Shown here piece by piece: positions 40,101 through 52,000 of a stretch of DNA of 64,000 nucleotides. The translations under genes were made by a program, and so were the position numbers. Source of the stretch: Mytilus edulis (lineage: Eukaryota > Mollusca > Bivalvia > Mytilida > Mytilidae); the NCBI RefSeq assembly GCF_963676685.1, contig NC_092344.1, positions 101,834,749-101,898,748 of the forward strand, given 5' to 3'. The first letter of the stretch is position 1; every line of letters begins with the position of its first letter. The notes beneath the pieces were generated by a model. It had not been told where the DNA came from. It ran no database searches and was given only the letters and a program-made list of their open reading frames with translations.

Positions 40101-41820
40101 TAAAACGGAAATGACCATCGTTCATTTACAAGAACAATTCGCTGACTAAATACGGTTATATGACATCCCTTCAGTTGAACCTTGGAAGTATTATATGTGT
40201 CAATATAATACTTCCATGGTTGAACATAAGTCTTTCCAAACCAAACATGCGCCAGTTTGTTTGAACAACTTCTTATCTATCACCATTCTATGTGTTTTTC
40301 TTGATCGTATATAATCAAAGAGCGAAAAATCAATTATTAAATTAAATCCCATAGATAATTATGCTCTCTAGTTGTACTATCAATTTTCAAAATATTGTAA
40401 CTCGTTCTAGAGGTTCTGTATTTATTAAACAAAAGTAAGGTAGTTTTTCTATAAAAATACGTAAAACAAAAACAAAAGATGCGAGTGCATATGGATTGAT
40501 TCAATATGAACCATTTATAAATTTGTGAATGTGAAAAAAGGAGATATGTCACATTTGATATGCGAGTGTGTATTTTTCACTGCATTTTTACCCCTCTTAT
40601 TTTAATACTTCTTTTCAGTCATAAAATTTAAACAAATTAATAGGAATTCTAAATGCATAGATGATTGACTGTCGCCAAATAGATACATAAATAAATGAAT
40701 ACATAAAAAAAATTGTAAATATATTAAAATTTTACTATCAGAGGTCAATCAGTTTAATTGAAGTCTGGAGCTGGCATGTCAGTTAACTGCTAGTAGCCTG
40801 TTGTTATTTATGTATTATTGTCATTTTATTTATTTTCTTTTGTTACATCTTCTGACATCGGACTCGGACTTCTCTTGAACTGAATTTTAATGTGCGTATT
40901 GTTATGCGTTTACTTTTCTACATTGGCTAGAGGTGTAGGGGGAGGGATGAAATCTCATAAATATGTTTAACCCCGCCACAATTTTGCGCCTGTCCCAATT
41001 TAGGAGCATCTGGCCTTTGTTAGTCTTGTATGACTTTTAATTCTAGTTTCTTGTGTATAATTCGGTGTTTAGTATGACGTCCATTATCACTGTAATAGTA
41101 TACATATTTTTAAGAGGCCAGCTGAAGGAAGTTTACGGGTGCAGGAGTTTCTCGCTACATTGAAGACCCATTGTTGGCCTTCGGCTGTTGTCTGCTCTAT
41201 TGTTAGGTTGTTGTCGCTTTGACACATTCCCCATTTCCTTTCTCAATTTATAATGTGTTATTTACCAACAAACAATTTGAGAAACCTTTATAAAACTCTT
41301 CAAATTTGTAAAAAGATCAATTAGAATTAAGAAAGAAGGGTATGTAAATTATGTAGACTTGATAAAAAAAAGTTACCAAATTAGAGTCTCATATGGAAAT
41401 AGCTAGTCAGGTATTTTTCACGGTTTTTTGTTGTTGTTTTAAGCTATTTTTACATTTATGGTATTTTGTATTTCATTTTAGAATGCTGTTAAATTTCTGA
41501 AAACAATTTTTATGAACCCCTTAGAAAAACGATGTTATTTTATCATACTATCATACATACCTTACGATTTCAGGTTGGTTGTTATCACAAGCTGCGTGTA
41601 TTGGTGTTGCTCCCCAAGCAGTCTTTGAGTTCAAACTAGCCCCTTGAATAACTAATATATGTAATATGTCAAAAAATCCGCGACAACATGCCCAGAATAA
41701 TGCAGTTCCATCATTTTTCGAACCTTGTATATCAATAGCAGTATACTTTTTGTTCATTAATATTTTTTTCGCTGTTTCTTTATCTCCACAGCGTACTGCA
41801 TCTATTAACGAAAACGCCAT
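36911..41820 (-). CDS. Small ankyrin-repeat protein, 3 exons, 228 aa
   Basis: Minus-strand exons in order: 41820-41561, 38088-37865, 37113-36911. Junctions are GT-AG and in phase (GTA AG|G; ATA G|TT), giving 687 nt with stop. Four ankyrin-like units are visible: residues about 1-35 (LIDAVRCGDKETAKKIL), 36-69 (DGTALFWACCRGFFDILHIL), 70-102 (WGATPIHAACDNNQPEIVRL), 103-136 (SGDTPLHLACYRGFPEIVQI), and a weaker fifth (HQIPSDIAYVQGYYTIVNYL). The C-terminal exon is not ankyrin (DHNCVTCCLSQDPNVPREVY, low-complexity Asn/Ser/His end). Start ATG has a favourable context (GAAATGG). Ankyrin repeats are protein-binding scaffolds; the partner is unknown. A small exon missed in the 3.5-kb intron cannot be excluded. 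Confidence 0.82.
37865..38088 (-). CDS. Ankyrin gene exon 2
   Basis: Acceptor ATTTCAG|GTTACTG on the minus strand. Reads [R]LLIKYGCDLNEKTESGDT then PLHLACYRGFPEIVQILIEA; joins exon 1 in mid-repeat, which supports the splice. Donor ATAG|GTAGGT. Confidence 0.85.
40745..41249 (+). repeat. 500-bp dispersed repeat (Penelope-like 3' tail), copy 3
   Basis: Lies in intron 1 of the ankyrin gene. Begins TCAATCAGTTTAATTGAAGT, CTGGAGCTGGCATGTCAGTT and ends CCATTTCCTTTCTCAATTTA. Closely like copy 4 (63411-63913) end to end, but without RT sequence upstream. Confidence 0.92.
41561..41820 (-). CDS. Ankyrin gene exon 1 (residues 1-86 plus split Arg)
   Basis: MAFSLIDAVRCGDKETAKKI through ACDNNQPEIV[R]. Donor GTAAG|GTATGT on the minus strand. 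An alternative donor GTAAGG four bases earlier would break the ankyrin repeat frame. Confidence 0.85.
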
Positions 41821-41829
41821 TTCACCAAA

Positions 41830-43490
41830 TACCGTTTCAAAATGTGTTTACCTGTTATAACTGACTAAGGGAAAAACCTATTGAACATTAAACCAACCAA
41901 TCGCGTGTTTTATTTATAGCTTCCTGAATTTTCACAGGCTAGTATTTACTTTATAGTTCGATAAATATACGTCAATAGAGTTACAACCTTTATCCACCAC
42001 CTATCAGCTTTACAATTTTAAAATACCTTTGATCACTAGTACTTTGGGTACATATTTGATTTACTTTACTTTTTTCCTGCGTACTATATATATATCATTT
42101 ACAAATGTTTGTTTTGATCAGTTAATATACATGTATAAAATTGTTCGCGACTTCCTTCTATATAAACTAAAGTCGTTTATCTAGGCAAATTGTTTATATA
42201 TTTATTCTTATCTTTCTGTTATGACAATAACAAATGTGTTTTTGTTCAATTTAAAAATAAATTCTATTATAACAAAAACCCTGGCAGTTCCAAAAATAGG
42301 AAGTTCCTTTCAATTCCAACTATGCAAAATCATATCCCGGATTTGAGCATCGTCAATCCTAAACTACCGCATTCAACAGACTTGAAAGTTATTGCGCACA
42401 ACGGCATACATTAAGATGACATGTACTAAACATGTACTTTGTCGTGTGAAGATTGGCAATATGAACATTTTAAAAATTAAGTAACAGTTAAAGAGTACTA
42501 ATTCCCCCTAGTATTGACGTAAATATGGTCATGACGTAAATATGGTCAAGGATTAACATGGTCAAGGAATGGTCCAATTAAGATACTCATCTTAAGGAGT
42601 CCCGGAAGAGTTTGCAGTTTGTGTTCTACCACAAAGGCGCTTGGGGTATGCACCCCTTCTTTCCGTTTTGTATGTACCATTTTTTTTTATTAAAAAGTCT
42701 TTTGATAATGCATAATTTTTTTTTATATTTTCACTTATTTGATGTGTTCTTGGATTTATTTACACGACATATAATAATAGCAGTTTATACATAACGTTGT
42801 TATTAAACATCTTAGTGATCTGAAAAAGCCTAACGATTAAACGTCTGTAAGCAAGTGTAACTTCTTTCATTTTAACTTTTCCCCTGAACTTATAATCTAA
42901 TGAACGGATATATTTTCTTTCTATAGATATTTAAAATAAATAACGTACTTTTGATGGTCCATTCAATTCGGTTGCTAGTTGGGATTTTTCTATTCTCTAC
43001 ACTTCCACAAACTTAGCATACAGTAGTTTTTATTTATTTTTTTTATTTTTTATCAAATAATCTTTGAAATATGTTAGCGCAAATTTGTTAGCTGCAACTT
43101 CATAGAAAGCCTATTACTTCTGTATTGAAAAAAGATAGATATACTGAGCACTCTCAAATCTGTACGTTGTGTCTTTCTGTGTACTTGTTAGATAAGGATT
43201 TGTGTGTGCTCTGTATCGATTTTGATGAGTTAAGCACCTTTCAGCTGTTTTTTTGTCTCGCTTGCTGTTTCTGGCGTCGACGGCGGCGTCAACAATGTAT
43301 TAATTTGTGATAAGGTCTAGTTTATCATCGGATGAACCGTTGCATCAGTGGTAGGTAGGTCAATGATATTTAGTATGCAGTTGTATACGCATTTGCATAT
43401 CTCATTTCCGTGGAGGTTATTTGGCCCTGTCCCCTCAAGTCGTGGTGTAACGACTTTGAAATGTTTGCTTAATTTACATGTACTAGTTTT
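41830..43490. other. Non-coding gap between ankyrin and F-box genes
   Basis: Upstream of the minus-strand ankyrin gene; could hold its promoter. Around 42515-42575 the word ATGGTCA recurs with GACGTAAATATGGTCA twice. The missing first exon of the F-box gene was looked for here and not found. Confidence 0.4.
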
Positions 43491-45276
43491 TATACGACCG
43501 CAAAAATTTTAATATTTCGTCGTATATTGCTATCACGTTGGCGTCGTCGTCGTCGTCCTGCGTCGTCGTCGTCGTCCGAATACTTTTAGTTTTCGCACTC
43601 TAACTTTAGTAAAAGTGAATAGAAATCAATGAAATTTTGACACAAGGTTTATGACCACAAAAGGAAGGTTGGGATTGATTTTGGGAGTTCTGTTTGCTAC
43701 AGTTTAGGAATTAGGGGCCAAAAAAGGGCCTAAATAAGCATTATTCTTGGTTTTCGCACAATAACTTTAGTATAAGTAAATAGAAATCTATGAAATTTAA
43801 ACACAAGGTTTATGACCATAAAAGGAAGGTTGGGTTTGATTTTGGGAGTTTTGGTCCCAACTGTTTAGGAATAAGGGGCCCAAACTTTGTTTGATTTCAT
43901 CAAAAATTGAATAATTGGGGTTCTTTGATATGCCGAATCTAACTGTGTATGTAGATTCTTAATTTTTGGTCCCGTTTTCAAATTGGTCTACATTAAGGTC
44001 CAAAGGGTCCAAAATTAAAGTTAGTTTGATTTTAACAAAAATTGAATCCTTGGGGTTCTTTGATATGCTGAATCTAAAAATGTACTCAGATTTTTTTATT
44101 ATTGGCCCAGTTTTTAAGTTGGTCCAAATTGGGGTCCAAAATTAAACTTTGTTTGATTTCATCAAAAATTGAATAATTGGGGTTCTTTGATATGCCAAAC
44201 CTAACTGTGTATGTAGATTTTAAATTTTTGGTCCCGTTATCAAATTGGTCTACATTAAAGTCCAAAGGGTCCAAAATTAAACTAAGTTTGATTTTAACAA
44301 AAATTGAATTCTTGGGCTTTTTTGATATGCTGAATCTAAACATGTACTTAGATTTTTGATTATGGGCCCAGTTTTCAAGTTGGTTCAAATCAGGATCCAA
44401 AATTATTATATTAAGTATTGTGCAATTGCAAGAAATTTTCAATTGCGCAGTATTCAGCAATAGCAAGAAATCTTCAATTGCACAGTATTGTGCAATAGCA
44501 AGAAATTTTCAATTGCACAGTATTGTGCAATAGCAAGAAATTTCCAATTGCACAGTTTTGTGCAATAGCAAATATTTTCAATTACTCAGTATTGCGCAAT
44601 AGCAAGAAATATCTAATTGCAATTTCAATTGGAGTTATCTTTCTTTGTCCAAAATAGTAGTTGAATCAACTTAAATCTTTGTTTTATACAATTTATATAA
44701 TTAATATTTCAATTAGAGTTATCTTTCTTTGTTCAGAATAGTAGTTGAATCAACTTAATAAATCATTGTTTTATACAATATACAATGTATATTCACTTTT
44801 TCTACCAACTGATGAATTAAAACAATCTTTACCATTCAGTGATAACAAGCACTTTATTTTACATTTTAATATTTTATGATGTATTTAAATGAGTAGTTAT
44901 TGTTGCAAACTCCATTAGAAATTTGAATTGAGATCAGTTTTGGAAAAAGGGAAAGGGGGATGTGAAAACAAATCGGGGTGGGGGGTTAAATTTTTCTCAT
45001 TTCAGATTTCATAAATAAAAAGAAAATTTCTTCAAACATTTTTTTGAGAGGATTAATATTCAACAGCATAGTGAATTGCTTAAAGGCAAAAAAAATATTT
45101 TAAGTTCATTAGACCACATTCATTCTGTGTCAGAAACCTATGCTGTGTCAACTATTTAATCACAATCAAAATTTAGAGCTGAATACAGCTTAAATGTTGT
45201 GTCCATACTTGCCCCAACTGTTCAGGGTTCAACCTCTGCGGTCGTATATAGCTGCGCCCTGCGGAGCATCTGGTTT
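43491..45276 (+). mobile_element. Bivalve repeat with GACCGCA inverted ends and internal tandem structure
   Basis: Ends TATACGACCGCA (43491-43502) and TGCGGTCGTATA (45237-45248), a perfect 12-bp inverted repeat, with TA at both borders; a GC-rich tail GCTGCGCCCTGCGGAGCATC follows. Inside: a CGTCGTCGT microsatellite (43545-43578), a duplicated block of about 255-265 bp (TTTGTTTGATTTCATCAAAA, GGGGTTCTTTGATATGCC, GGTCCAAAGGGTCCAAAATT) made of two related half-units, and a 35-bp array at 44413-44620. The ORF-free interior suggests a non-autonomous element. An older copy lies at 17700-18690. Confidence 0.75.
44413..44620 (+). repeat. 35-bp palindromic minisatellite, about 6 copies
   Basis: Unit reads TGCAATAGCAAGAAATTTTC then AATTGCACAGTATTG; the junction ATTGCACA-GTAT-TGTGCAAT is an inverted repeat. 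Copies start at about 44491, 44526, 44561 and 44595. Nested within the GACCGCA repeat. Confidence 0.88.
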
Positions 45277-46008
45277 GTTTTTCATGCACACGTATAAAAA
45301 TTGCGGTTTTTATCCAACGCAATCATATGTTTGAATTAACGTAGTTTTCAATTTAGACTTGTTTATATATATATATATAAACACAACAAAAAGTGTCTTT
45401 TCAAGAGATGCACAGAATTATATATTAAAAATTAAATACACAAAAAGAGTGTTAAAAGCAGCATTGTCTATAGCTGTTTCATCCATCTTGGGGCTTTTCA
45501 AGACCTATATAAAAATATATCTGCTACGAGAGAATCCCGCACCGGGTCCAGAAACCGTGTATACTAGTTCGGCGAACTAGACATCTACACTTATACTCCG
45601 TAGCATATATATAAAGGCGATACTGAGTTCACTGTGAGGGACAAAGAAGATAAAACATGCACATTTTAAGCTCTATATTTGAATTTCTCGGGCTCTCTCT
45701 ATATATAAAGAGGTAACACTCATTAAAACATGATATTGGCAATTTATTATTGGTACCCAGGTATTCATTAAGTATAGGATTAAAAGACTTAAAATTATCT
45801 CTGAGACGCTACATATATTGACCCGTTCTTGACAACTTGAGTCTGTTGAGTTAAAACGCCGATCGAGCTATGCTGGTTTATAGACAAATATGGTATTGTA
45901 AACAACTAAATTGCCATATATGGTATTTGCGTAAAACGAAAGTAGCATTCAATCTAATCATATTTTATAGACCTACCTGTAATGTTTTAAAATAGACTTT
46001 ACCAACAG
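45277..46008. other. Sequence upstream of the first recognised F-box exon
   Basis: An open frame at 45359-45580 contains LKAALSIAVSSILGLFKTYI then KIYLLRENPAPGPETVYTSS. It resembles translated repeat DNA (compare [14 protein letters not shown] and YTSSV from the 500-bp repeat), not the F-box N-terminus. The acceptor ACCAACAG at 46001-46008 shows an earlier exon must exist. Confidence 0.4.
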
Positions 46009-46083
46009 CTTATACCTGTATGAATTATCACAGCAACTTGAAAGGATATATAGTCAGAAACTTTTTGCTCCAGAAGAAATGTC
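46009..46083 (+). CDS. FBXO25/32: F-box gene, first recognised exon
   Basis: LYLYELSQQLERIYSQKLFA then PEEM[S]. In-frame TAA lies upstream without an ATG, and CCAACAG is a usable acceptor, so this is an internal exon. Low conservation; supported by the TC|T phase match to the next exon. Confidence 0.65.
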
Positions 46084-49000
46084 GTAAGTTCAAATTAATT
46101 TTATTTTATTTTATTTCAAGTATATTAAAATATAGGTAATTATATTCTCTGGTTTTAAATTGATAAAGAAAATTTTATATAAACCAACATTTTTTTTGAC
46201 ATGCAATTATCAACGAAAAAGAGAAATTTAAAAAATATTCGAGAACCTCTCAAGAGCTGAAGCAATCAATGCACTGTTCATTTTAAATACATGTTGTTTT
46301 ATTTTATCTATATGCATTTATCATATTTGCTTTGTCATAAGGACTCTTATATGCGCCACTGAACGAGTACAGGCTGTGTCATTCAAAACATATAGGGTTT
46401 TTATTCGAATATGCAAAATTTAAACCGGCAAAATAATTCTGCAAGGTTTGTAGGAATGTAAATTCAACTTGCGTTTTAATGGAGCTCTATGTAACTAATG
46501 ACAATTTACAAAGATTATTGCTATGTAAATTAAGTCTTTCACTTTTAAAACACTTTTAAGAGTTTACAAAATAAAATATTGATCTTTACTCAGTTTGTGG
46601 TACCATTAGTATTAATTTTAACGCAGCTGTTTTTTTTGGGTTGTTGCTTTGATTCTAAATGCATGTTATCTTTTGTAGTGCAGATGAAGATAAATGGCAG
46701 CCCTGTATTCATCAAATTCAAGGCACTGGGAAAGAGGTATAGTATTGGAAAAGCAAAGCATGATTGGTCAATCTTATTAAAACATAGTTCTCTGATTTCG
46801 GTATACTCCTATGATGCCTATGTATACGAGCACGCGAGTTAATATGGATAAAATTTTATTCAGATTGATAATAATATATTTTCCAAGCACACTAAGATTT
46901 TGCTGTGCCTGATCTTCTGCAATTTCAAGCTACACTTTAAATTGGATATGACTAATATTGGGTTCCATAAGAGATCATAAGACCATTTCATTTGTTCAGG
47001 TTTTCATTATCAATACATTGGAATGATTTCATGTGTAAAGGGCTGTAAAGGGGTTCTTTACATATACATTTTGATGCAATAGATTTTCCTTCATGTTGCA
47101 TGTTATCAGACATTTACATTTTTTCTTTATTTCAGCGGCGAATAACTATAAGTTTGAGTGAAACTTTACAAAAGTTAGAAGTTGAGAAAGTGGCCTTAAG
47201 TATAAGTGGATTTCGTTACTGCTCTGATGTAAGTACACCAATGTACATTTCAAAGTCTTATCGTTTCCTTGTGTTTTTTCATACAGAGTCCATGAGCTCG
47301 TCTGCCTTATTTCAATAAAAAATCACAAGGTTCCAGTTTCTCCAAAAGAGACTTGAACAACCACATATATAATTTTTCAAAAAAACCACCCCAGTATACT
47401 ATGAAGCTGCAGAGGGAAATATAGCCCTGATTTGCGTGAATATATATAGTATTGACAAGAGAAACAACAACGAAAGAATAATGCAATATCCAATTAGATT
47501 ATCATCTCAACAAAAGTTGTTAGTCGACTTTTAACCCATGTAGAACCTTTATTACACAAACAAAAAAAAACGTTATTTAACACACTTGTATTTTTAATTA
47601 TTCCATATTGTAGTTTTACAGATCATTGTTAACAGTTGGGCTGAACAAAATCAGTGGAACATCACAGAAACAAGTTTTTATAGCCATAGAAAAGATGCTT
47701 TTTGAAGGTAAACTATCTTTTAATTTTGCTGCCATGTATCAATATTTTCCAGAAGCAATTTCTGTTTTTCCCCATACAATAAATTTTTCAGATTCTTCCA
47801 GTTGTCTCATCTAATCAATTCCTTCATTGTATCCGGTGACGTTTTGACTATAAAAGATAAAATGATTGTCGTTCATTATTAAATAATGTCTAGTCGCAAA
47901 TATCTCATTTATATTCATAATGGCCATGATGAGTCCATAGAAGCAAAGTCTTATTAGTCTTCGAGTCTGGCTTTTAATAAGCCACAGAAATATATTGCAG
48001 AATTACAAGTATTCGTAGTAGCTACAACACTCCTGAATGTCTTTCTTTTTTAATTACACTGTGTCATTTTAAAAGCCACATGGTATTTTCTCTCCCTTAA
48101 TTCACAGTTCGAATTTCTTTTTAAGAATTTAACATTTGAACAAAATCATGACAGATATTGCATTATTTTGAACGACCAAATCTTAAAAAAGGTGATTTTT
48201 CGGTACGTTTATTCTGATTGTATAATTCTAATAATTTAAAACTGGCTCCCAATGCAAACTGAGCTGAATTCATGAATGCATGATTGTAATATTCAGTATT
48301 ATTCTTTTCCGAAACAAACCAGAAAGATTCCAGTCCCATGCATTTCACATATTACAAGTTCTGACACTTTTATTTTTCCAAAATAAACCAACTGTTCGAG
48401 GCAGGTTTTTCATTTAAAACAATTTGCTTTATTTTCAGCTTTATCTTCTGAAACAAATCTTATTTGTGTACGTAAACTGTTGAGGACTGCATTGTCATCT
48501 TTGGAAAAGGGAGAGGGGAATAGAATTGGTTGTAAACGGTTGTGGAACAAACATAAGGAGACAGTTAGCAATCTGTTATGTCGATTGGACATGTATGAAA
48601 TTAAATCGGTTTGTATATTTACTATGCTTGGTCGGAGAGGGCAAAGGGTTGCAACTACCTTGGTGTGCTGAACAAAAATAACAACATTGCCACATTATAG
48701 TTTCGATACTTATATTTGGATAGATCTGCAGGGGCGGATCCAGGATTTTGGAAAGGGGGGGCGAAGTTTTTAAACGCCCTGAATGCCCGCGATTTCGCGG
48801 GTGTGTTCTGATGTTCTTGGGTCTAGAAAATGCTTTAAAGCAGCATCTAAAAATTGCTGACCTTTTTTGGGCTAAAAAACATAAAAAATAACTTAGCATA
48901 AAATGCACTTTTTAAACGGTTCCTGACTTGGGGCATGCATATTTTATAGTTGCTGTCAAGGGTTGGACATTTTTGATGCTGTATTCTCTCTATCATTTGT

Positions 49001-52000
49001 CTATCATAAGATTATAATATGGGTTCAAAGCTATGTACTGATATATGAAACGTCGCACGATACTGGTGTTACTTTGGTGAAATCGCGGACAAGACGTATT
49101 TATGTAATTGATTTATACACATTAAATTTGATATACTAAAGTGTTATATATCATGTTAGAGCTTTTTAATTCTTCTTTCCGAATATAACAATTTTGTATA
49201 TGTTCCAGGCTGTTTTTATTATGTAAAAAACAATAAAACCCTCATTTTTTAAAATTATTTACTTGTCCCGCGTTACACTAAAAGTTTTGTGAAATTCTGA
49301 ATATTGTAAAAAGCACACCAAAAAATTCGCCAAATGATATAAAAATTTGTCTCGAATAAGCACGTTATAACGGGTCAATGATGTTATGTCCGTTTTTTTT
49401 CTTCGGACAAAAGGATTTACGAAAAAAAGGGATCAAGCTGATACAAATTATGTGTCCCATGCACGAAAAGTTGATGTCATTTCTGTAATTTATGTTGAAA
49501 AAAGTGAATACCAAAGCAATCGCCATGTCGTAAGTAAATAATTTTTATAGTAGCATGTTGTACAAAGGTCTCGCTTTCCCCTCATGCAATAATCAAGGAT
49601 TTAGAATTGTTTTTTCTTAAAAATCCAGTTGAATAGCAATGTCCGACATTTTGTCCCCTTCAAAACAAATTGACGTAGGGTTACGTTTTTCCGTTTTTTC
49701 ATGATATTTATTTAATGCAGTGCTATTCGCTAAATAAAAAAAAACCATAAGGGATAAAAGTACAAAGAAATATCTTTATTTTAATATGAAATTATCATAG
49801 ATCTAATCTAAAATATCGGATATCAGATAAAAAAATAATGTCCGATGCAATGTCCCCACATACGATTTTGACGTTTTGTAACAAAATGTATAGAACGTTA
49901 CGTGTTAGTTGTTATGAAAATTAGCCGGGAAAAAAATGAAAAAGATAAAGCACTCAGATACTTACACAACTTAAAAAGGGAGATAGCACACGGTATTTGG
50001 ACTTAGTTTAAACAATATTTATTCAGATAAATCAACATTAAACATATTATACAATGAAATAATATTAAGGATTCAGAATTTGGACTTATTTTTACTCATT
50101 TATCGGTAAAGAAAACTCTAAATGTTTAAGCAAAAGCTCTACCGATTCATGGGGGACAAGATAACCTCCGGGAACTGAAGTGTTTTCCGGCCTTTACTAT
50201 GACCGTCAGGCCGATCTTCTTCAGTATAAACTAATAGAACAGAAAACAGCTATTATTCCCGCTGATGCCCTAGTATATATTTGTGCTGAACTCAATGACA
50301 CTGACATTCTAACTGTACCAGAGTCAATCGACCTCGACATTCTAGAGTGTATCAATGTGCGCTGTTGCCGTGCATAGTGAATAAAAAGAAATTCATGGCT
50401 TTTATGATTAAAATGTAATTTATCAAATGCTGTCAATTTTATTTAAAGTTTAATTTATATTATATCTTAGAAAAACACTAAACTTTTAACATATTTCCTT
50501 TATAAATTAAATCCGTTAAAATTGAAGTCATCTGAATAACGTGCAATCTAACTTGAGATTTTTTTTATTTGAGTAGCGTCTTTAAGCGTGTAACGTTAGG
50601 TAACACCAGTATCGTGCGACGTTTCATATATATTTGATGTGTCAGTAAATAATTCTCGTTTGTTGTATGTTAAGTCAGTCAGGATTCTACTTCGTCAAAA
50701 TTATCTCCCCATTACGCCAGTTAGTTTTCACAATCGTAGAAATGGAAGCCATTGCACAGGGACTCGGTTAGCAGATTAAAATTTTGTAAATCAATGTTTT
50801 TAATTTATTTTTTATTATTTCCTGTCTATTTGCATTACTATATTAACGTTTTTAACGTTGCCATCACGATTTCTTTCGTTTTCTGGCAATGTGCAGTTTA
50901 CTATCCATATCCATATACTGAAAAAACCTATGGTCCCTGTGAGCCATTGTAGGGATGACGCGCTACCAATTTTGCTCTTGAAAACCGATAAATTTATCCG
51001 CGTAGCACCATTACGATCCTTTATGTCAGTTGTATTTTAAAAGACAAATGTATCTACTAGCTATTGAGCATCAGTTAATGATATTGTCTGTATTGATTCA
51101 ACTTAAAACTATTGTCTGATCGGTTGTCAGGTGGAATTTTTAAAAATTCATAAACATTTAAAAAAATTCTAATTAAATATTTTGTGGAGGGGCAGACTAG
51201 ATTTTTTTAGTGGTTGAAGACTATAAACCTTAGTTATCACACCCAAAAAAGCATTATTTTTCAAAGATATGCATTTTCATCATCCAACTTGAAAGACTGT
51301 CGTCAAGTACTTTTAGTAAAAAAAAAGCTATTCGAACACACCTACTCTGTTTTTATGATTCATTATATAGGTATTTCACTTGACCCATATATTTAATCTT
51401 TTAGTTCTCTGATTTTTTTATGTTATAAAGTCAACCTGTAGCTTTGATATATAAAAATGATAGTATCTGAAGCGAGATGATGTATGAAATATTCTTGCTT
51501 TGTACGTTTTCAAGACAAAATATTCAACTCAAACATGCCCTAACATAAAAAGGTGCACTCGATTTTCTCTTTTCGATACAATTGTTACCCATTTTTTGGA
51601 ATTTTTTCTTGAGTCACATAATGGAAGGGCAGACACGAAAATTACTGAACTAATAGATTGATATGTTCTCCGTTCGTGGTAATTTTTTCAAAAAAATCAG
51701 AGGTTATGCATTTTCTACATCCAACTTGATAGATACCCATGTCGTCGACTAGATATCTAATTTTTCTGCTTTACTATAATATATATGTAGTAGATAAATT
51801 GAAACCTTATGCAAATGGTGTTTTTAAAATAGAACACTTCGTAATTGAGAAGAAAATTGTCATTTTATTTGTTTCTATTAACTTTTAAAGTTTTTGTTAC
51901 TATAGTAAACATTACAGTAAGCATTTATCGCCTTCTCTAACAAAGCTTCGATTCTTTTGTTCTATTTCAACCGGGTTTCCACCTGAAGTTGGCATAACCT

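Noticed and set aside
45359-45580. Candidate first exon of the F-box gene
   Set aside because: Sequence resembles repeat translation (ENPAPGPETVYTSS) and lacks the family DWRSPG motif and a donor in the right phase.
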